Below, in pieces: positions 1 through 6,935 of a stretch of 11,089 nucleotides of DNA. The notes under the pieces were generated by a model that did not search any database, was not told where the DNA came from, and saw only the letters and a program-made list of their open reading frames with translations. Source of the DNA: Clostridiales bacterium (GTDB lineage: Bacteria; Bacillota; Clostridia; Oscillospirales; Oscillospiraceae); contig JAJQHP010000178.1 in the NCBI GenBank assembly GCA_021199695.1, forward strand, positions 1 to 11,089, read 5' to 3'. Position 1 is the first letter of the stretch; each line of letters begins with the position of its first letter. Both the position numbers and the translations under genes were made by a program.

Positions 1-15
1 ATGTGTATAAGAGAC
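1..15 (+). other. Tn5/Nextera mosaic-end adapter remnant (artifact)
   Basis: These 15 bases are identical to the inner part of the 19-bp Tn5 mosaic end used in transposase-based sequencing libraries; the match stops just before the last two bases (AG). A 15-base match at the very first base of the window is far beyond chance. The likely reading is untrimmed library adapter at a contig end, not genomic sequence. Any start codon called in these bases is not real. Confidence 0.9.
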
Positions 16-19
16 TTGA

Positions 20-274
20 ATGGTGGGGAGCATCATCGCCACCAAGACCACCATCAAGATCAAGTGGCCGGTGCTCACCACCGACCAGATCGCCGTCATC
101 GAGGCGGCGGTCAGCGACCCGGACAGCCCCTTCGTCCCGGTGTCCTACACCGATATGTGCGGGGAGACGGTGGAGCGGACGGTGTACTTCGGCACCCCCA
201 GCTACACCCTCTACTCCTGGGCGGACGGGCTGACCCTGGTGAAGGACGCCTCGGTGGAGGGCATCGAGCAGTAG
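20..274 (+). CDS. Phage-type structural protein, 5'-truncated (DUF6711-like)
   Basis: An 84-codon frame ending in TAG. Its pattern is a beta-rich stretch with KIKW near residues 13-16, a TVYFGTPSYTLYSW segment near 54-67 and an ending ...VEGIEQ. From memory this resembles the C-terminal two thirds of short siphovirus tail proteins annotated DUF6711, which have a W after alternating K residues, an aromatic-rich GTP-Y motif and an IE ending. That family call is recollection and is not firm. The first in-frame ATG (20) has no ribosome site, and the sequence to its left is adapter, so the gene most likely begins outside the window and ATG 20 is internal. Codon use matches the neighbouring chromosomal genes, so any transfer is old or from a phage adapted to this host. 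No other phage genes are visible. It could also be an unrelated small hypothetical protein. Confidence 0.5.
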   Translation: MVGSIIATKTTIKIKWPVLTTDQIAVIEAAVSDPDSPFVPVSYTDMCGETVERTVYFGTPSYTLYSWADGLTLVKDASVEGIEQ

Positions 275-298
275 GGATATCCCCAGGAATACGGAAAA

Positions 299-329
299 AG
301 CGGCTCCGACCTGTACGGTCGGGGCCGCT
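299..329. terminator. 13-bp hairpin, terminator-like, better polarity on minus strand
   Basis: Arms 299-311 and 317-329 pair over 13 positions with a single G-T wobble and a 5-base loop (TGTAC). On the plus strand it sits 24 bases after the stop of the phage-type gene but is followed by GTGCGCGC, with no T-run. An A-run lies just before it (295-299), so the minus-strand reading gives hairpin plus T-run. It may work in both directions, or mark the end of a lost minus-strand transcript. Confidence 0.6.
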
Positions 330-337
330 GTGCGCGC

Positions 338-366
338 TCGACAGTCCGGGGGGTTTCTGCTATACT
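338..366 (+). promoter_or_regulatory. Sigma-A-type promoter of the inositol-monophosphatase-family gene
   Basis: The -35 box is TCGACA (338-343), one change from TTGACA. A 17-base spacer leads to the -10 box TATACT (361-366), preceded by TG one base earlier (358-359), an extended -10. Transcription should start near 373, giving a leader of about 25 bases before ATG 398. The strong fit shows that this gene is transcribed on its own and not from the phage-type gene upstream. Confidence 0.8.
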
Positions 367-397
367 GGGGGCAAATCAAAACAGGGAGGCGTTTTTC

Positions 398-1183
398 ATG
401 CGCTACAGCATACGGGAACAGGAGCTGATCCGACTGGTCCATCAGACCGGGGCCATTTTCCGGGACGGGACCCGGGTGAGCCAGGTCCGGGAGAAGGGGC
501 TGGACGACTTTGTCACCCAGGCCGACCTGGCGGTGCAGGAGAGGCTCCGGGCAGAGCTGAGCCGCCGCTGGCCGGGGATCGGATTCCTGGCGGAGGAGGA
601 CGCCGTCCGCCCGGAGAAACGGAACGTGCCCCTGTGGATTTTAGACCCCATCGACGGCACCAACAATCTGATCCACGGCTTTCGGGAGAGCGCCGTCTCC
701 CTGGCCCTGTGGGACGGTGCGCAGGCGGTGATGGGGGTGGTGTATAACCCATTCCAGGAAGAGACCTTCTCCGCCACCCTGGGCCGGGGGGCCCGTTACA
801 ACGGGCAGTCCATGGGGGTCAGCCGTCGCCCCGACCTGGCCCACAGCCTGGCCATCTTCGGGACCTCTCCCTACGAAAAGGAACGGGCCGACCTGGTGTT
901 CCGGCAGGCGAAGGAGGTCTATCTCCGCACAGAGGACCTCCGCCGGGGCGGCAGCGCCGCCCTGGAGCTGTGCAAGGTGGCCTCCGGTCGGGCGGAGCTG
1001 TACTTCGAGTTCAATTTAAAGCCCTGGGACTACGCCGCAGGGCAGCTCATCCTCCGGGAGGCCGGGGGAATGTGTACCGACCTGGCGGGAGATCCGCTGC
1101 CCGTGACGGAGAATGCGGATATTCTCGCCACCAACGGGCAGGTGCACGAGGAGGCCCTGGAGGTGCTGGGACGACAGAGATAG
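398..1183 (+). CDS. Inositol monophosphatase family protein (SuhB-type)
   Basis: A 261-residue cytoplasmic enzyme of the Mg2+-dependent inositol-monophosphatase superfamily, of usual length (250-270). The metal-site signatures are all present: DDFVTQAD (36-43), GFLAEED (62-68, first Glu E66), the hallmark WILDPIDGTNN (80-90, with D83 and D86) and WDYAAG (210-215, with D211). The RRGGSAALELCKVASGRAE segment (182-200) is also typical. Family members remove phosphate from inositol phosphates, and some act on fructose-1,6-bisphosphate or 3'-phosphoadenosine phosphates; substrate cannot be told from sequence, and gut Clostridia often lack inositol metabolism. SuhB of E. coli also acts in rRNA antitermination, which is not implied here. 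The start is secure: AGGGAGG (383-389) lies 8 bases before ATG 398. The gene stands alone between its own promoter (338-366) and a weak terminator (1265-1293). Confidence 0.93.
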   Translation: MRYSIREQELIRLVHQTGAIFRDGTRVSQVREKGLDDFVTQADLAVQERLRAELSRRWPGIGFLAEEDAVRPEKRNVPLWILDPIDGTNNLIHGFRESAVSLALWDGAQAVMGVVYNPFQEETFSATLGRGARYNGQSMGVSRRPDLAHSLAIFGTSPYEKERADLVFRQAKEVYLRTEDLRRGGSAALELCKVASGRAELYFEFNLKPWDYAAGQLILREAGGMCTDLAGDPLPVTENADILATNGQVHEEALEVLGRQR

Positions 1184-1264
1184 CGGCGCACCCTTCCGGA
1201 CTTCCACCACGACCATACAGCGATCGGCAGCTCCCGGACCTGACGGCCCGGGGGCAAATGCTGC

Positions 1265-1293
1265 TGGGGGATATGAGACCGCCCCAATTTTTT
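1265..1293 (+). terminator. Weak intrinsic terminator candidate after the phosphatase gene
   Basis: TGGGG (1265-1269) can pair with CCCCA (1282-1286), and an extra G-C pair is possible inside. A run of six T follows at 1288-1293. The stem is short for a terminator and the loop is large (about 12 bases), so efficiency is doubtful. It is the only candidate between the phosphatase stop and the exporter promoter at 1316. Confidence 0.4.
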
Positions 1294-1315
1294 CGGCCGT
1301 CTCCAGAGATTATTT

Positions 1316-1344
1316 TTGCAAAATGAATTTTTGTGTGCTACAAT
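1316..1344 (+). promoter_or_regulatory. Promoter of the ABC exporter operon
   Basis: The -35 box is TTGCAA (1316-1321). A 17-base spacer leads to the -10 box TACAAT (1339-1344) with an extended TGC just before it (1336-1338). The leader to ATG 1380 is only about 30 bases, so no room exists for a riboswitch or an attenuator. No clear operator overlaps the boxes; ACAATA (1340-1345) and TATTGT (1364-1369) form a loose inverted repeat that I do not weigh. Confidence 0.8.
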
Positions 1345-1379
1345 AGTGCGATTCTGACGAAAATATTGTGAGGAATGAT

Positions 1380-3128
1380 ATGAAAAGCATCTGGAAGTAC
1401 ATCAAGCGCTACTGGCTCTGGGCGATTTTGGCCCCCATCGCCATGGTGGGAGAGGTCTCCATGGACCTGATCCAGCCCCAGCTCATGGCGGAGATCGTGG
1501 ACGAGGGGGTGCTGGGCCTCTCCAACGGCGGGGTCAGCGACCTGGATATCGTGCTGACCACCGGGCGGGACATGATTTTGTGGTGCATCTTCGGAGCCAC
1601 CTGCGGGGTGCTCTCCGGGGTGTTCGCCAACCTGTGCTGCCAGCCCCTGGGGGGCGACCTCCGGGAGGAGGCATTCCGGCGGATCATGTCCCTGTCCTTT
1701 GCCCAGACCAACCGGTTTTCCACCGGCTCGCTGGTGACCCGTATCACCAACGACATCACCCAGATCCAGAACATGGTCATGCAGTGCATCCGGGGCAGCT
1801 TCCGGACGCTGTTGCTCTTCCTGGGAGGTATCGGCTGTATGCTGGCGCTGGACCTCAGCTTCGGGGTGGTCATCGCCTGCGCCCTGCCTCTGGTGGCGGG
1901 CTGCTCCTGGTATTTCCTGCGAAAGACCGCCCCTCTGTTCACCGTTCTTCAGGAGCGGCTGGACCGGGTCAACAGCGTCATGCAGGAAAACGTCACCGGC
2001 GCCCGGGTGGTCAAGGCCTACGTCCGGGAGAGCTACGAGGAGGGGCGGTTCGATGCCGCCAACGAGGAGCTCATCGGCACCCAGCTGCACATCCTGGAGC
2101 TGTTTGCCACCATGACCCCTCTGCTGAACATCGTGCTCAACGTGTCGGTGGTGGCGGTCATCTATGTGGGCGGCATCCGGGTCCAGTCCGGCGGGGCCAC
2201 ACCGGGGACGGTGATGGCCGCCATCACCTACGTCTCCCAGATCATGAACGCCGTTCTGCGGATGGCTATGATCTTCCAGACCCTGAGCCGGGGCTTTGCC
2301 TCCGCCCGACGGGTGGAGGAGGTCATCAACTGCACCCCCTCCATCGAGAGCGGGTCGTTTGACGGGAAAACCGACCTCCGGGGCCAGGTGGAGCTCCGGG
2401 ACGTGTCCTTTGCCTATCCGGACGGCAGCGGGGAGCCGGTGCTCCGGCACGTCAGCCTGACCGTCCGCCCGGGGGAGACCCTGGGCATTATGGGGGCCAC
2501 CGGCTGCGGCAAGAGCAGCCTGGTGCAGCTCATCCCCCGGTTCTACGACGCCACCGAGGGGACCGTCCTGGTGGATGGAGTGGACGTGCGGGAGTATGAC
2601 CTCCACGCCCTCCGGGACAAGGTGGCCATCGCCCTGCAAAAGAGCGAGCTGTTCAGCACCACCCTGGGGGAGAACATCCGCTGGGGCAGAGAGGATGCCA
2701 CCCGCCAGGAGCTGGAGGAGGCGGCGGAGGTGGCCCAGGCCGCCGAGTTCATCCACCGGAAGTCGGACGGCTTCGACACCCCGGTGGCGGAGAAGGGCAT
2801 GAGCCTCTCCGGCGGCCAGAAGCAGCGCATCGCCATCAGCCGGGCGGTGCTGAAGGACGCGGAGATCCTCATCTTCGACGACGCCACCAGCGCCCTGGAC
2901 CTGAAAACGGAGGCGGAGCTCTACGCCGCCCTGAACCGGAGAAAGGGGAACGTCACCAAGATCATCGTGGCCCAGCGGGTGGCCTCGGTGCAGAACGCGG
3001 ACCGGATCGCCGTGCTGGAGGAGGGCAGGCTCATTGCCTGTGCCTCCCATCGGGAGCTGCTGCGCACCTGCCCGGTGTACCGGGACATCTGCCGCTCCCA
3101 GGGAAAGGAGGGTGAGCAGGTTGGCTGA
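1380..3128 (+). CDS. ABC exporter half-transporter, degenerate-site subunit (BmrC/TM287-like)
   Basis: A 582-residue fused membrane/ATPase protein of the type I (MDR-like) ABC exporter family. Residues about 10-310 hold the six-helix membrane domain and 330-575 the ATPase domain. Visible motifs are Walker A GATGCGKS (372-379), Q-loop Q420, a standard signature LSGGQ (476-480) and Walker B ILIFDD (496-501). Walker B ends in Asp (D501) where catalytic Glu is usual, and the switch position is Gln (VAQR, Q532) in place of His. This is the pattern of the degenerate subunit of heterodimeric exporters such as TM287 of TM287/288 and BmrC of BmrCD. The start chosen is ATG 1380; GTG 1368 is in frame but lies in the ribosome site (TGAGGA, 1369-1374), 5 bases before the ATG. 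The last 8 bases overlap the partner gene. Likely substrates are drugs, lipids or peptides; none can be assigned. Confidence 0.95.
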   Translation: MKSIWKYIKRYWLWAILAPIAMVGEVSMDLIQPQLMAEIVDEGVLGLSNGGVSDLDIVLTTGRDMILWCIFGATCGVLSGVFANLCCQPLGGDLREEAFRRIMSLSFAQTNRFSTGSLVTRITNDITQIQNMVMQCIRGSFRTLLLFLGGIGCMLALDLSFGVVIACALPLVAGCSWYFLRKTAPLFTVLQERLDRVNSVMQENVTGARVVKAYVRESYEEGRFDAANEELIGTQLHILELFATMTPLLNIVLNVSVVAVIYVGGIRVQSGGATPGTVMAAITYVSQIMNAVLRMAMIFQTLSRGFASARRVEEVINCTPSIESGSFDGKTDLRGQVELRDVSFAYPDGSGEPVLRHVSLTVRPGETLGIMGATGCGKSSLVQLIPRFYDATEGTVLVDGVDVREYDLHALRDKVAIALQKSELFSTTLGENIRWGREDATRQELEEAAEVAQAAEFIHRKSDGFDTPVAEKGMSLSGGQKQRIAISRAVLKDAEILIFDDATSALDLKTEAELYAALNRRKGNVTKIIVAQRVASVQNADRIAVLEEGRLIACASHRELLRTCPVYRDICRSQGKEGEQVG

Positions 3129-4935
3129 GCAGAAAAAGCAGACCCCCGTCGTTGCCCCTCCCGGTATGCGCCGGGGCAGCCGGAATCAGGAGGTGGAAAA
3201 GCCAAAGTCCGCGGGGGAGACCCTCCGCCGTCTGATGGGCTATTTCGGCCACGAGACAAAGACTCTGGTAGTGCTGCTGACCTCGGTGGCGGTGACGGTG
3301 CTGTGTACCGTCTGGGCCCCCAAGCTCCAGAGCAGCGCCATCGACCGTATCACCGAGGGGGCCTTTGACCGGCTGCCCGGCATCCTGGAGATGATGCTGG
3401 TGCTCTACGCCGTCCACAGCGTAGCCACCTACTCCCAGAGCCTACTCTCCGCCCGTCTGAGCCAAAGCGTGGTGCGGAAAATGCGCCGGGACCTGTTCCG
3501 GAAGATCGTCCACCTCCCGGTGAAGTATCTGGACAACCACTCCCACGGCGACGTGATGAGCCGCATGACCAACGACGTGGAGAACATCTCCAACACCATC
3601 TCCCAGTCCCTCAGCTCCCTGGTCTCCGGGGTGCTGACCCTGATGGGGACGGTCATTATGATGCTGACCCTGTGCTGGCAGCTGGCGCTGCTGTCCTGTG
3701 TGACGGTGATTTTGACGGTGCTGGCCACGAAATACCTCTCCCGGGCCATGAAGCACTTCTTCCGCAAGCGGCAGGTGCTGCTGGGACAGCTCAACGGCAA
3801 CGTGGAGGAGATGGTCACGGGCTACCGGACCATCGTGGCCTACAACCGCCAGGAGAGCGCCGTGGCGGAGTTCGAGGCCCTCTCCAGGCAGCTGACCCGG
3901 ACCGGCATCTTTGCCGAAAGCCTGGGCGGCTCCATGGGGCCGGTGATGAACGTGATCGGCAACATCGGCTTTGTCATCATCGCCGCCTTTGGCGGGTGGT
4001 TTGCCATCAACGGCACTATCTCCGTGGGGGTTATCTCCGCCTTTATCGTCTATGCCAAGCAGTTCAGCCGCCCCATCGAGGAGATCGCCCAGCTCTACGG
4101 GCAGATTGAGACGGCCCTGGCGGGCGCCGAGCGGGTGTTCGCTGTCATGGACGAGGAGCCGGAGCAGCAGACCGGTCTGCTGCCCATGGGCAACGCCGGA
4201 GGCACCGTTCAGTTCAGCCATGTGGACTTCTCCTACTACCCCGGCAAGCAGGTGCTCTTTGACTTCGACCTGGAGGTGCGGGCCGGGCAGAAGGTGGCCC
4301 TGGTAGGGGCCACCGGCAGCGGCAAGACCACGGTGGTCAACCTGCTCATGCGATTCTACGACATCGACGGCGGGGCCATCCGCATTGACGGCACGGATAT
4401 CCGGGACATGGACCGGGACGAGCTCCGCCGGGGCACCGCCATCGTGCTCCAGGACACCGTCCTGTTCTCCGACACGGTGCGTAACAACCTGAAATACGCC
4501 AACCCCGCCGCCAGCGACCAGGCGGTGGAGCGGGCTGCCCGGATGAGCAACTGCCACGAGATGATCTGCCGCCTCCCGGAGGGGTACGACACCCAGCTCA
4601 GCGAGTCCGGGGCCAACCTGTCCCAGGGCCAGCGGCAGCTGCTGGCCATCGGCCGGGCGTTTCTGGCGGACCCGAAGATCCTCATCCTGGACGAGGCCAC
4701 CTCCAGCGTGGACACCCGGACGGAGCAGAAGATTCAGGACGCCATGACCAACCTGATGCACGACCGGACCAGCATTATTATCGCCCACCGGCTGTCCACC
4801 ATCCGGGACGCCGACCTGATCGTGGTGCTGGATCACGGGCGCATTGTGGAGCAGGGCAACCACGACCAGCTTCTGGCCCAAAAGGGCCGGTACGCCCAGC
4901 TGTACGAGACCCAGTTTGCAGGGAAAGCGACCTGA
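3121..4935 (+). CDS. ABC exporter half-transporter, catalytic subunit (BmrD/TM288-like)
   Basis: A 604-residue ABC exporter subunit and partner of the preceding gene. A charged N-terminal tail (1-35) precedes the membrane domain (about 45-335), then the ATPase domain (about 360-600). Motifs: Walker A GATGSGKT (396-403), Q-loop Q444, Walker B ILILDE (520-525) with catalytic E525, and switch His H556 (IIAHRLST). The signature is LSQGQ (500-504) instead of LSGGQ. In heterodimers the altered signature faces the other subunit's nucleotide site, so this change and the D/Q changes in the partner fall in the same degenerate site, while the other site is fully canonical. Start choice: TTG 3121 lies 9 bases after AAGGAGG (3105-3111). 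GTG 3112 is in frame but abuts that site. The longer frame back to ATG 3034 lies inside the upstream gene. ATG 3166 is possible but lacks a ribosome site. The 8-base overlap suggests coupled translation and matched subunit amounts. Confidence 0.95.
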   Translation: MAEQKKQTPVVAPPGMRRGSRNQEVEKPKSAGETLRRLMGYFGHETKTLVVLLTSVAVTVLCTVWAPKLQSSAIDRITEGAFDRLPGILEMMLVLYAVHSVATYSQSLLSARLSQSVVRKMRRDLFRKIVHLPVKYLDNHSHGDVMSRMTNDVENISNTISQSLSSLVSGVLTLMGTVIMMLTLCWQLALLSCVTVILTVLATKYLSRAMKHFFRKRQVLLGQLNGNVEEMVTGYRTIVAYNRQESAVAEFEALSRQLTRTGIFAESLGGSMGPVMNVIGNIGFVIIAAFGGWFAINGTISVGVISAFIVYAKQFSRPIEEIAQLYGQIETALAGAERVFAVMDEEPEQQTGLLPMGNAGGTVQFSHVDFSYYPGKQVLFDFDLEVRAGQKVALVGATGSGKTTVVNLLMRFYDIDGGAIRIDGTDIRDMDRDELRRGTAIVLQDTVLFSDTVRNNLKYANPAASDQAVERAARMSNCHEMICRLPEGYDTQLSESGANLSQGQRQLLAIGRAFLADPKILILDEATSSVDTRTEQKIQDAMTNLMHDRTSIIIAHRLSTIRDADLIVVLDHGRIVEQGNHDQLLAQKGRYAQLYETQFAGKAT

Positions 4936-4937
4936 CA

Positions 4938-4973
4938 GCAGCGGCAGCCGGAGAACCGTCCGGCTGCCGCTGC
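4938..4973 (+). terminator. Terminator of the ABC exporter operon
   Basis: A perfect 15-bp inverted repeat (4938-4952 with 4959-4973) with a 6-base loop begins two bases after the stop codon. The following sequence, CCGTTTCTGTCTG, is only moderately T-rich. Stem strength and position support a terminator; the poor T-run leaves some doubt about efficiency. Confidence 0.75.
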
Positions 4974-5031
4974 CCGTTTCTGTCTGCCCGGAGGGATATG
5001 GAATGCCCGGGAAAACAGAATCACTTTGGAA

Positions 5032-5058
5032 TGTTTTTCGTTGAATCGTGGAAAAACA
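5032..5058. repeat. 8-bp inverted repeat upstream of the fhs promoter
   Basis: TGTTTTTC (5032-5039) and GAAAAACA (5051-5058) are exact inverted copies separated by 11 bases, ending 13 bases before the -35 box of the fhs promoter. It could be a regulator site, an A/T-tract UP-like element, or chance in an A/T-rich patch. It does not resemble the B. subtilis PurR box as I recall it. Confidence 0.4.
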
Positions 5059-5071
5059 GGATGTAAATCGG

Positions 5072-5100
5072 TTGACAATTCTCCCGGGGCGTGTTATCGT
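5072..5100 (+). promoter_or_regulatory. Promoter of the riboswitch-fhs transcript
   Basis: A perfect -35 box TTGACA (5072-5077), a 17-base spacer and the -10 box TATCGT (5095-5100), with TG at 5092-5093 one base upstream (extended -10). The predicted transcription start (about 5107) coincides with the first base of the riboswitch P1 stem (5108), which supports both calls. Confidence 0.8.
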
Positions 5101-5106
5101 AGCGTT

Positions 5107-5208
5107 AGCCATATGACTGACGGAAGTGGAAAATACCACAGGGAGTATGGCAGAAAAAAAGCCGACCGTCTGGGCTGTCTGCCTGGAGGTGCGGTTTTTT
5201 TGTTCCTC
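5107..5208 (+). promoter_or_regulatory. ZTP (pfl-motif) riboswitch with terminator, controlling fhs
   Basis: The aptamer begins with stem GCCATA/TATGGC (5108-5113 and 5146-5151), enclosing TGACTGACGG and an inner GTGG/CCAC stem (5126-5129 and 5136-5139) followed by AGGGAG. An A-rich linker (5152-5160) leads to the conserved 3' element GCCGACCGTCTGGGC (5161-5175). These parts match the ZTP riboswitch consensus I recall, whose genes typically include formate-THF ligase, as here. The 3' element can also pair with downstream bases (TCTGGGC 5169-5175 with GCCTGGA 5181-5187, and ACCG with CGGT 5191-5194), followed by seven T (5195-5201). Ligand binding would hold the 3' element in the aptamer and prevent this terminator, so ZTP or ZMP should turn the gene on. 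The pseudoknot was not modelled. Confidence 0.9.
5165..5201 (+). terminator. Riboswitch expression-platform terminator
   Basis: An imperfect hairpin: ACCG (5165-5168) and TCTGGGC (5169-5175) pair with GCCTGGA (5181-5187) and CGGT (5191-5194), with a GGTG bulge, then T x7. It shares the conserved 3' aptamer strand, so the two folds exclude each other. Confidence 0.75.
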
Positions 5209-5237
5209 CGGCAAATGTGAAAAGGGAGGTTTACCCC

Positions 5238-6905
5238 ATGAAAACAGATATTGAGATCGCTCAGAGCGCAGAGATGCTCCCCATCACCGAGATCGGCGCG
5301 TCCCTCCACATTCCGGCGGACGACCTGGAGCTCTACGGCAAATACAAGGCCAAGCTGGACCTGAAACAGGTCAGGCGGCAGCCCCGGAAGGGCAAGCTCA
5401 TCCTGGTCACCGCCATCTCCCCCACTCCCGCCGGAGAGGGCAAGACTACCACCAGCGTGGGCCTGGCGGACGCCCTGCACCGGCTGGACAAAAAGGTGGT
5501 GCTGGCCCTGCGGGAGCCGTCTCTGGGGCCGGTATTCGGCATCAAGGGGGGCGCTGCCGGAGGGGGCTATGCCCAGGTGGTGCCCATGGAGGACATCAAC
5601 CTCCACTTCACCGGGGATTTCCACGCCATCGGGGCAGCCAACAACCTGCTGGCCGCCATGCTGGACAACCACATCCAGCAGGGGAACGCCCTGGACATCG
5701 ATGTGAAGAATATCACCTGGAAGCGCTGCGTGGACATGAACGACCGGCAGCTGCGGAATATCGTCTGCGGTCTGGGAGGCCGGATGCAGGGGGTCCCCCG
5801 GGAGGAGGGCTTTGACATCACGGTGGCCAGCGAGGTCATGGCCGCCCTGTGCCTGGCCGGCGACCTGATGGACCTGAAGGCCCGGCTCTCCCGCATTATC
5901 GTCGCCTACAACCGAAAGGGCGAGCCGGTCACGGCCGGGGACCTGAAGGCCGCCGGGGCCATGACCGCCCTGTTGAAGGACGCCATCCGGCCCAACCTGG
6001 TCCAGACCCTGGAGCACACCCCCGCCCTCATCCACGGCGGACCCTTTGCCAACATCGCCCACGGCTGCAACTCTGTGGCCGCCACCGACGCCGCCCTCCG
6101 GCTGGGGGATTATGTCGTCACCGAGGCGGGCTTCGGGGCCGACCTGGGGGCGGAAAAGTTTTTGGACATCAAGTGCCGGGCCGCCGGGCTGACCCCGGAC
6201 GCGGTGGTCATCGTGGCCACGGTCCGGGCGCTGAAATATCACGGCGGCGTTCCCAAGGGCGAGCTGAAGGAGGAAAACCTGGCCGCTCTGGAGCGGGGCC
6301 TGCCCAACCTGCTCCGCCATGTGGAGAATATCACTCAGGTCTACGGTCTCCCCGCCGTGGTGGCCATCAACCGGTTTGACTGCGACACCCCCGCCGAGCT
6401 GGAGCTCATCCGCACCGCCTGCGCCCGGTACGGCGTCCGGGTGGCCCTGAGCCAGGTCTGGGGCAAGGGCGGCGAGGGCGGCCTGGAGCTGGCCCGGGAG
6501 GTACTCTCCGCCATCGACCGAGGGGAGAATCATTTTACTATGGCCTATCCCGACGAGCTGCCCCTGGCGGACAAGATCACCGCTGTGGCCCAAAAGGTCT
6601 ACCGGGCGGACGGGGTGAACTTCCTCCCCGCCGCCAAAAAGGAGCTGGCCCGGCTGGAGGAGCTGGGCTTCGGACGGCTCCCGGTCTGTATGGCAAAGAC
6701 CCAATACTCCTTCTCCGACGACCCCGCCCTGCTGGGGGCCCCGGAGGGCTTCACCGTCACCGTCCGCAAGGTCAAGGTCTGTGCCGGGGCCGGGTTTGTG
6801 GTGGCCTACACGGGCGATATCATGACCATGCCCGGACTGCCCAGGGTCCCCGCCGCCGAGCGCATCGACGTGGACGAGAACGGAGTCATCACCGGGCTGT
6901 TTTGA
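5238..6905 (+). CDS. fhs: Formate--tetrahydrofolate ligase
   Basis: A 555-residue cytoplasmic enzyme, full length for the family (about 555-560). It uses ATP to join formate to tetrahydrofolate, giving 10-formyl-THF for purine synthesis, formyl-Met-tRNA and one-carbon exchange; in acetogens it starts the methyl branch of the Wood-Ljungdahl pathway. Visible features: P-loop [10 protein letters not shown] (63-72), the signature [20 protein letters not shown] (92-111), the following [14 protein letters not shown] (114-127) and the C-terminal [10 protein letters not shown] segment. ATG 5238 was chosen because AGGGAGGT (5223-5230) ends 7 bases before it; GTG 5217 is in frame but lies upstream of that site. 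The gene is transcribed alone behind a ZTP riboswitch. It ends 30 bases from a convergent gene with no clear terminator between. Confidence 0.98.
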   Translation: MKTDIEIAQSAEMLPITEIGASLHIPADDLELYGKYKAKLDLKQVRRQPRKGKLILVTAISPTPAGEGKTTTSVGLADALHRLDKKVVLALREPSLGPVFGIKGGAAGGGYAQVVPMEDINLHFTGDFHAIGAANNLLAAMLDNHIQQGNALDIDVKNITWKRCVDMNDRQLRNIVCGLGGRMQGVPREEGFDITVASEVMAALCLAGDLMDLKARLSRIIVAYNRKGEPVTAGDLKAAGAMTALLKDAIRPNLVQTLEHTPALIHGGPFANIAHGCNSVAATDAALRLGDYVVTEAGFGADLGAEKFLDIKCRAAGLTPDAVVIVATVRALKYHGGVPKGELKEENLAALERGLPNLLRHVENITQVYGLPAVVAINRFDCDTPAELELIRTACARYGVRVALSQVWGKGGEGGLELAREVLSAIDRGENHFTMAYPDELPLADKITAVAQKVYRADGVNFLPAAKKELARLEELGFGRLPVCMAKTQYSFSDDPALLGAPEGFTVTVRKVKVCAGAGFVVAYTGDIMTMPGLPRVPAAERIDVDENGVITGLF

Positions 6906-6935
6906 GATAAAAGAGCGTTGGATGTCCGGCTGCGG

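Noticed and set aside
1..747. 248-codon plus-strand frame starting at base 1
   Set aside because: Its start lies in adapter sequence, it overlaps the real phosphatase gene in another frame, and its product is low-complexity Gly/Arg/Pro.
1242..1301. GACGGCC/GGCCGTC inverted repeat after the phosphatase gene
   Set aside because: The arms are 46 bases apart and flank other candidate structures; likely chance in GC-rich DNA.
1368..1370. GTG as start of the first ABC subunit
   Set aside because: It is part of the ribosome binding site for ATG 1380; no site exists upstream of it.
1338..3050. Long minus-strand open frame (570 codons) opposite the first ABC gene
   Set aside because: It lies antisense to an unmistakable ABC transporter gene. 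Its composition (Gly, His, Asp, Pro, Val rich, low complexity) is that of GC-rich antisense frames, with no motif and no ribosome site.
3442..6704. Two more long minus-strand frames (3442-5214 and 5094-6704) opposite the second ABC gene and fhs
   Set aside because: Same antisense artifact. The frames run across the terminator, the riboswitch and promoter regions, and show no recognisable domain.
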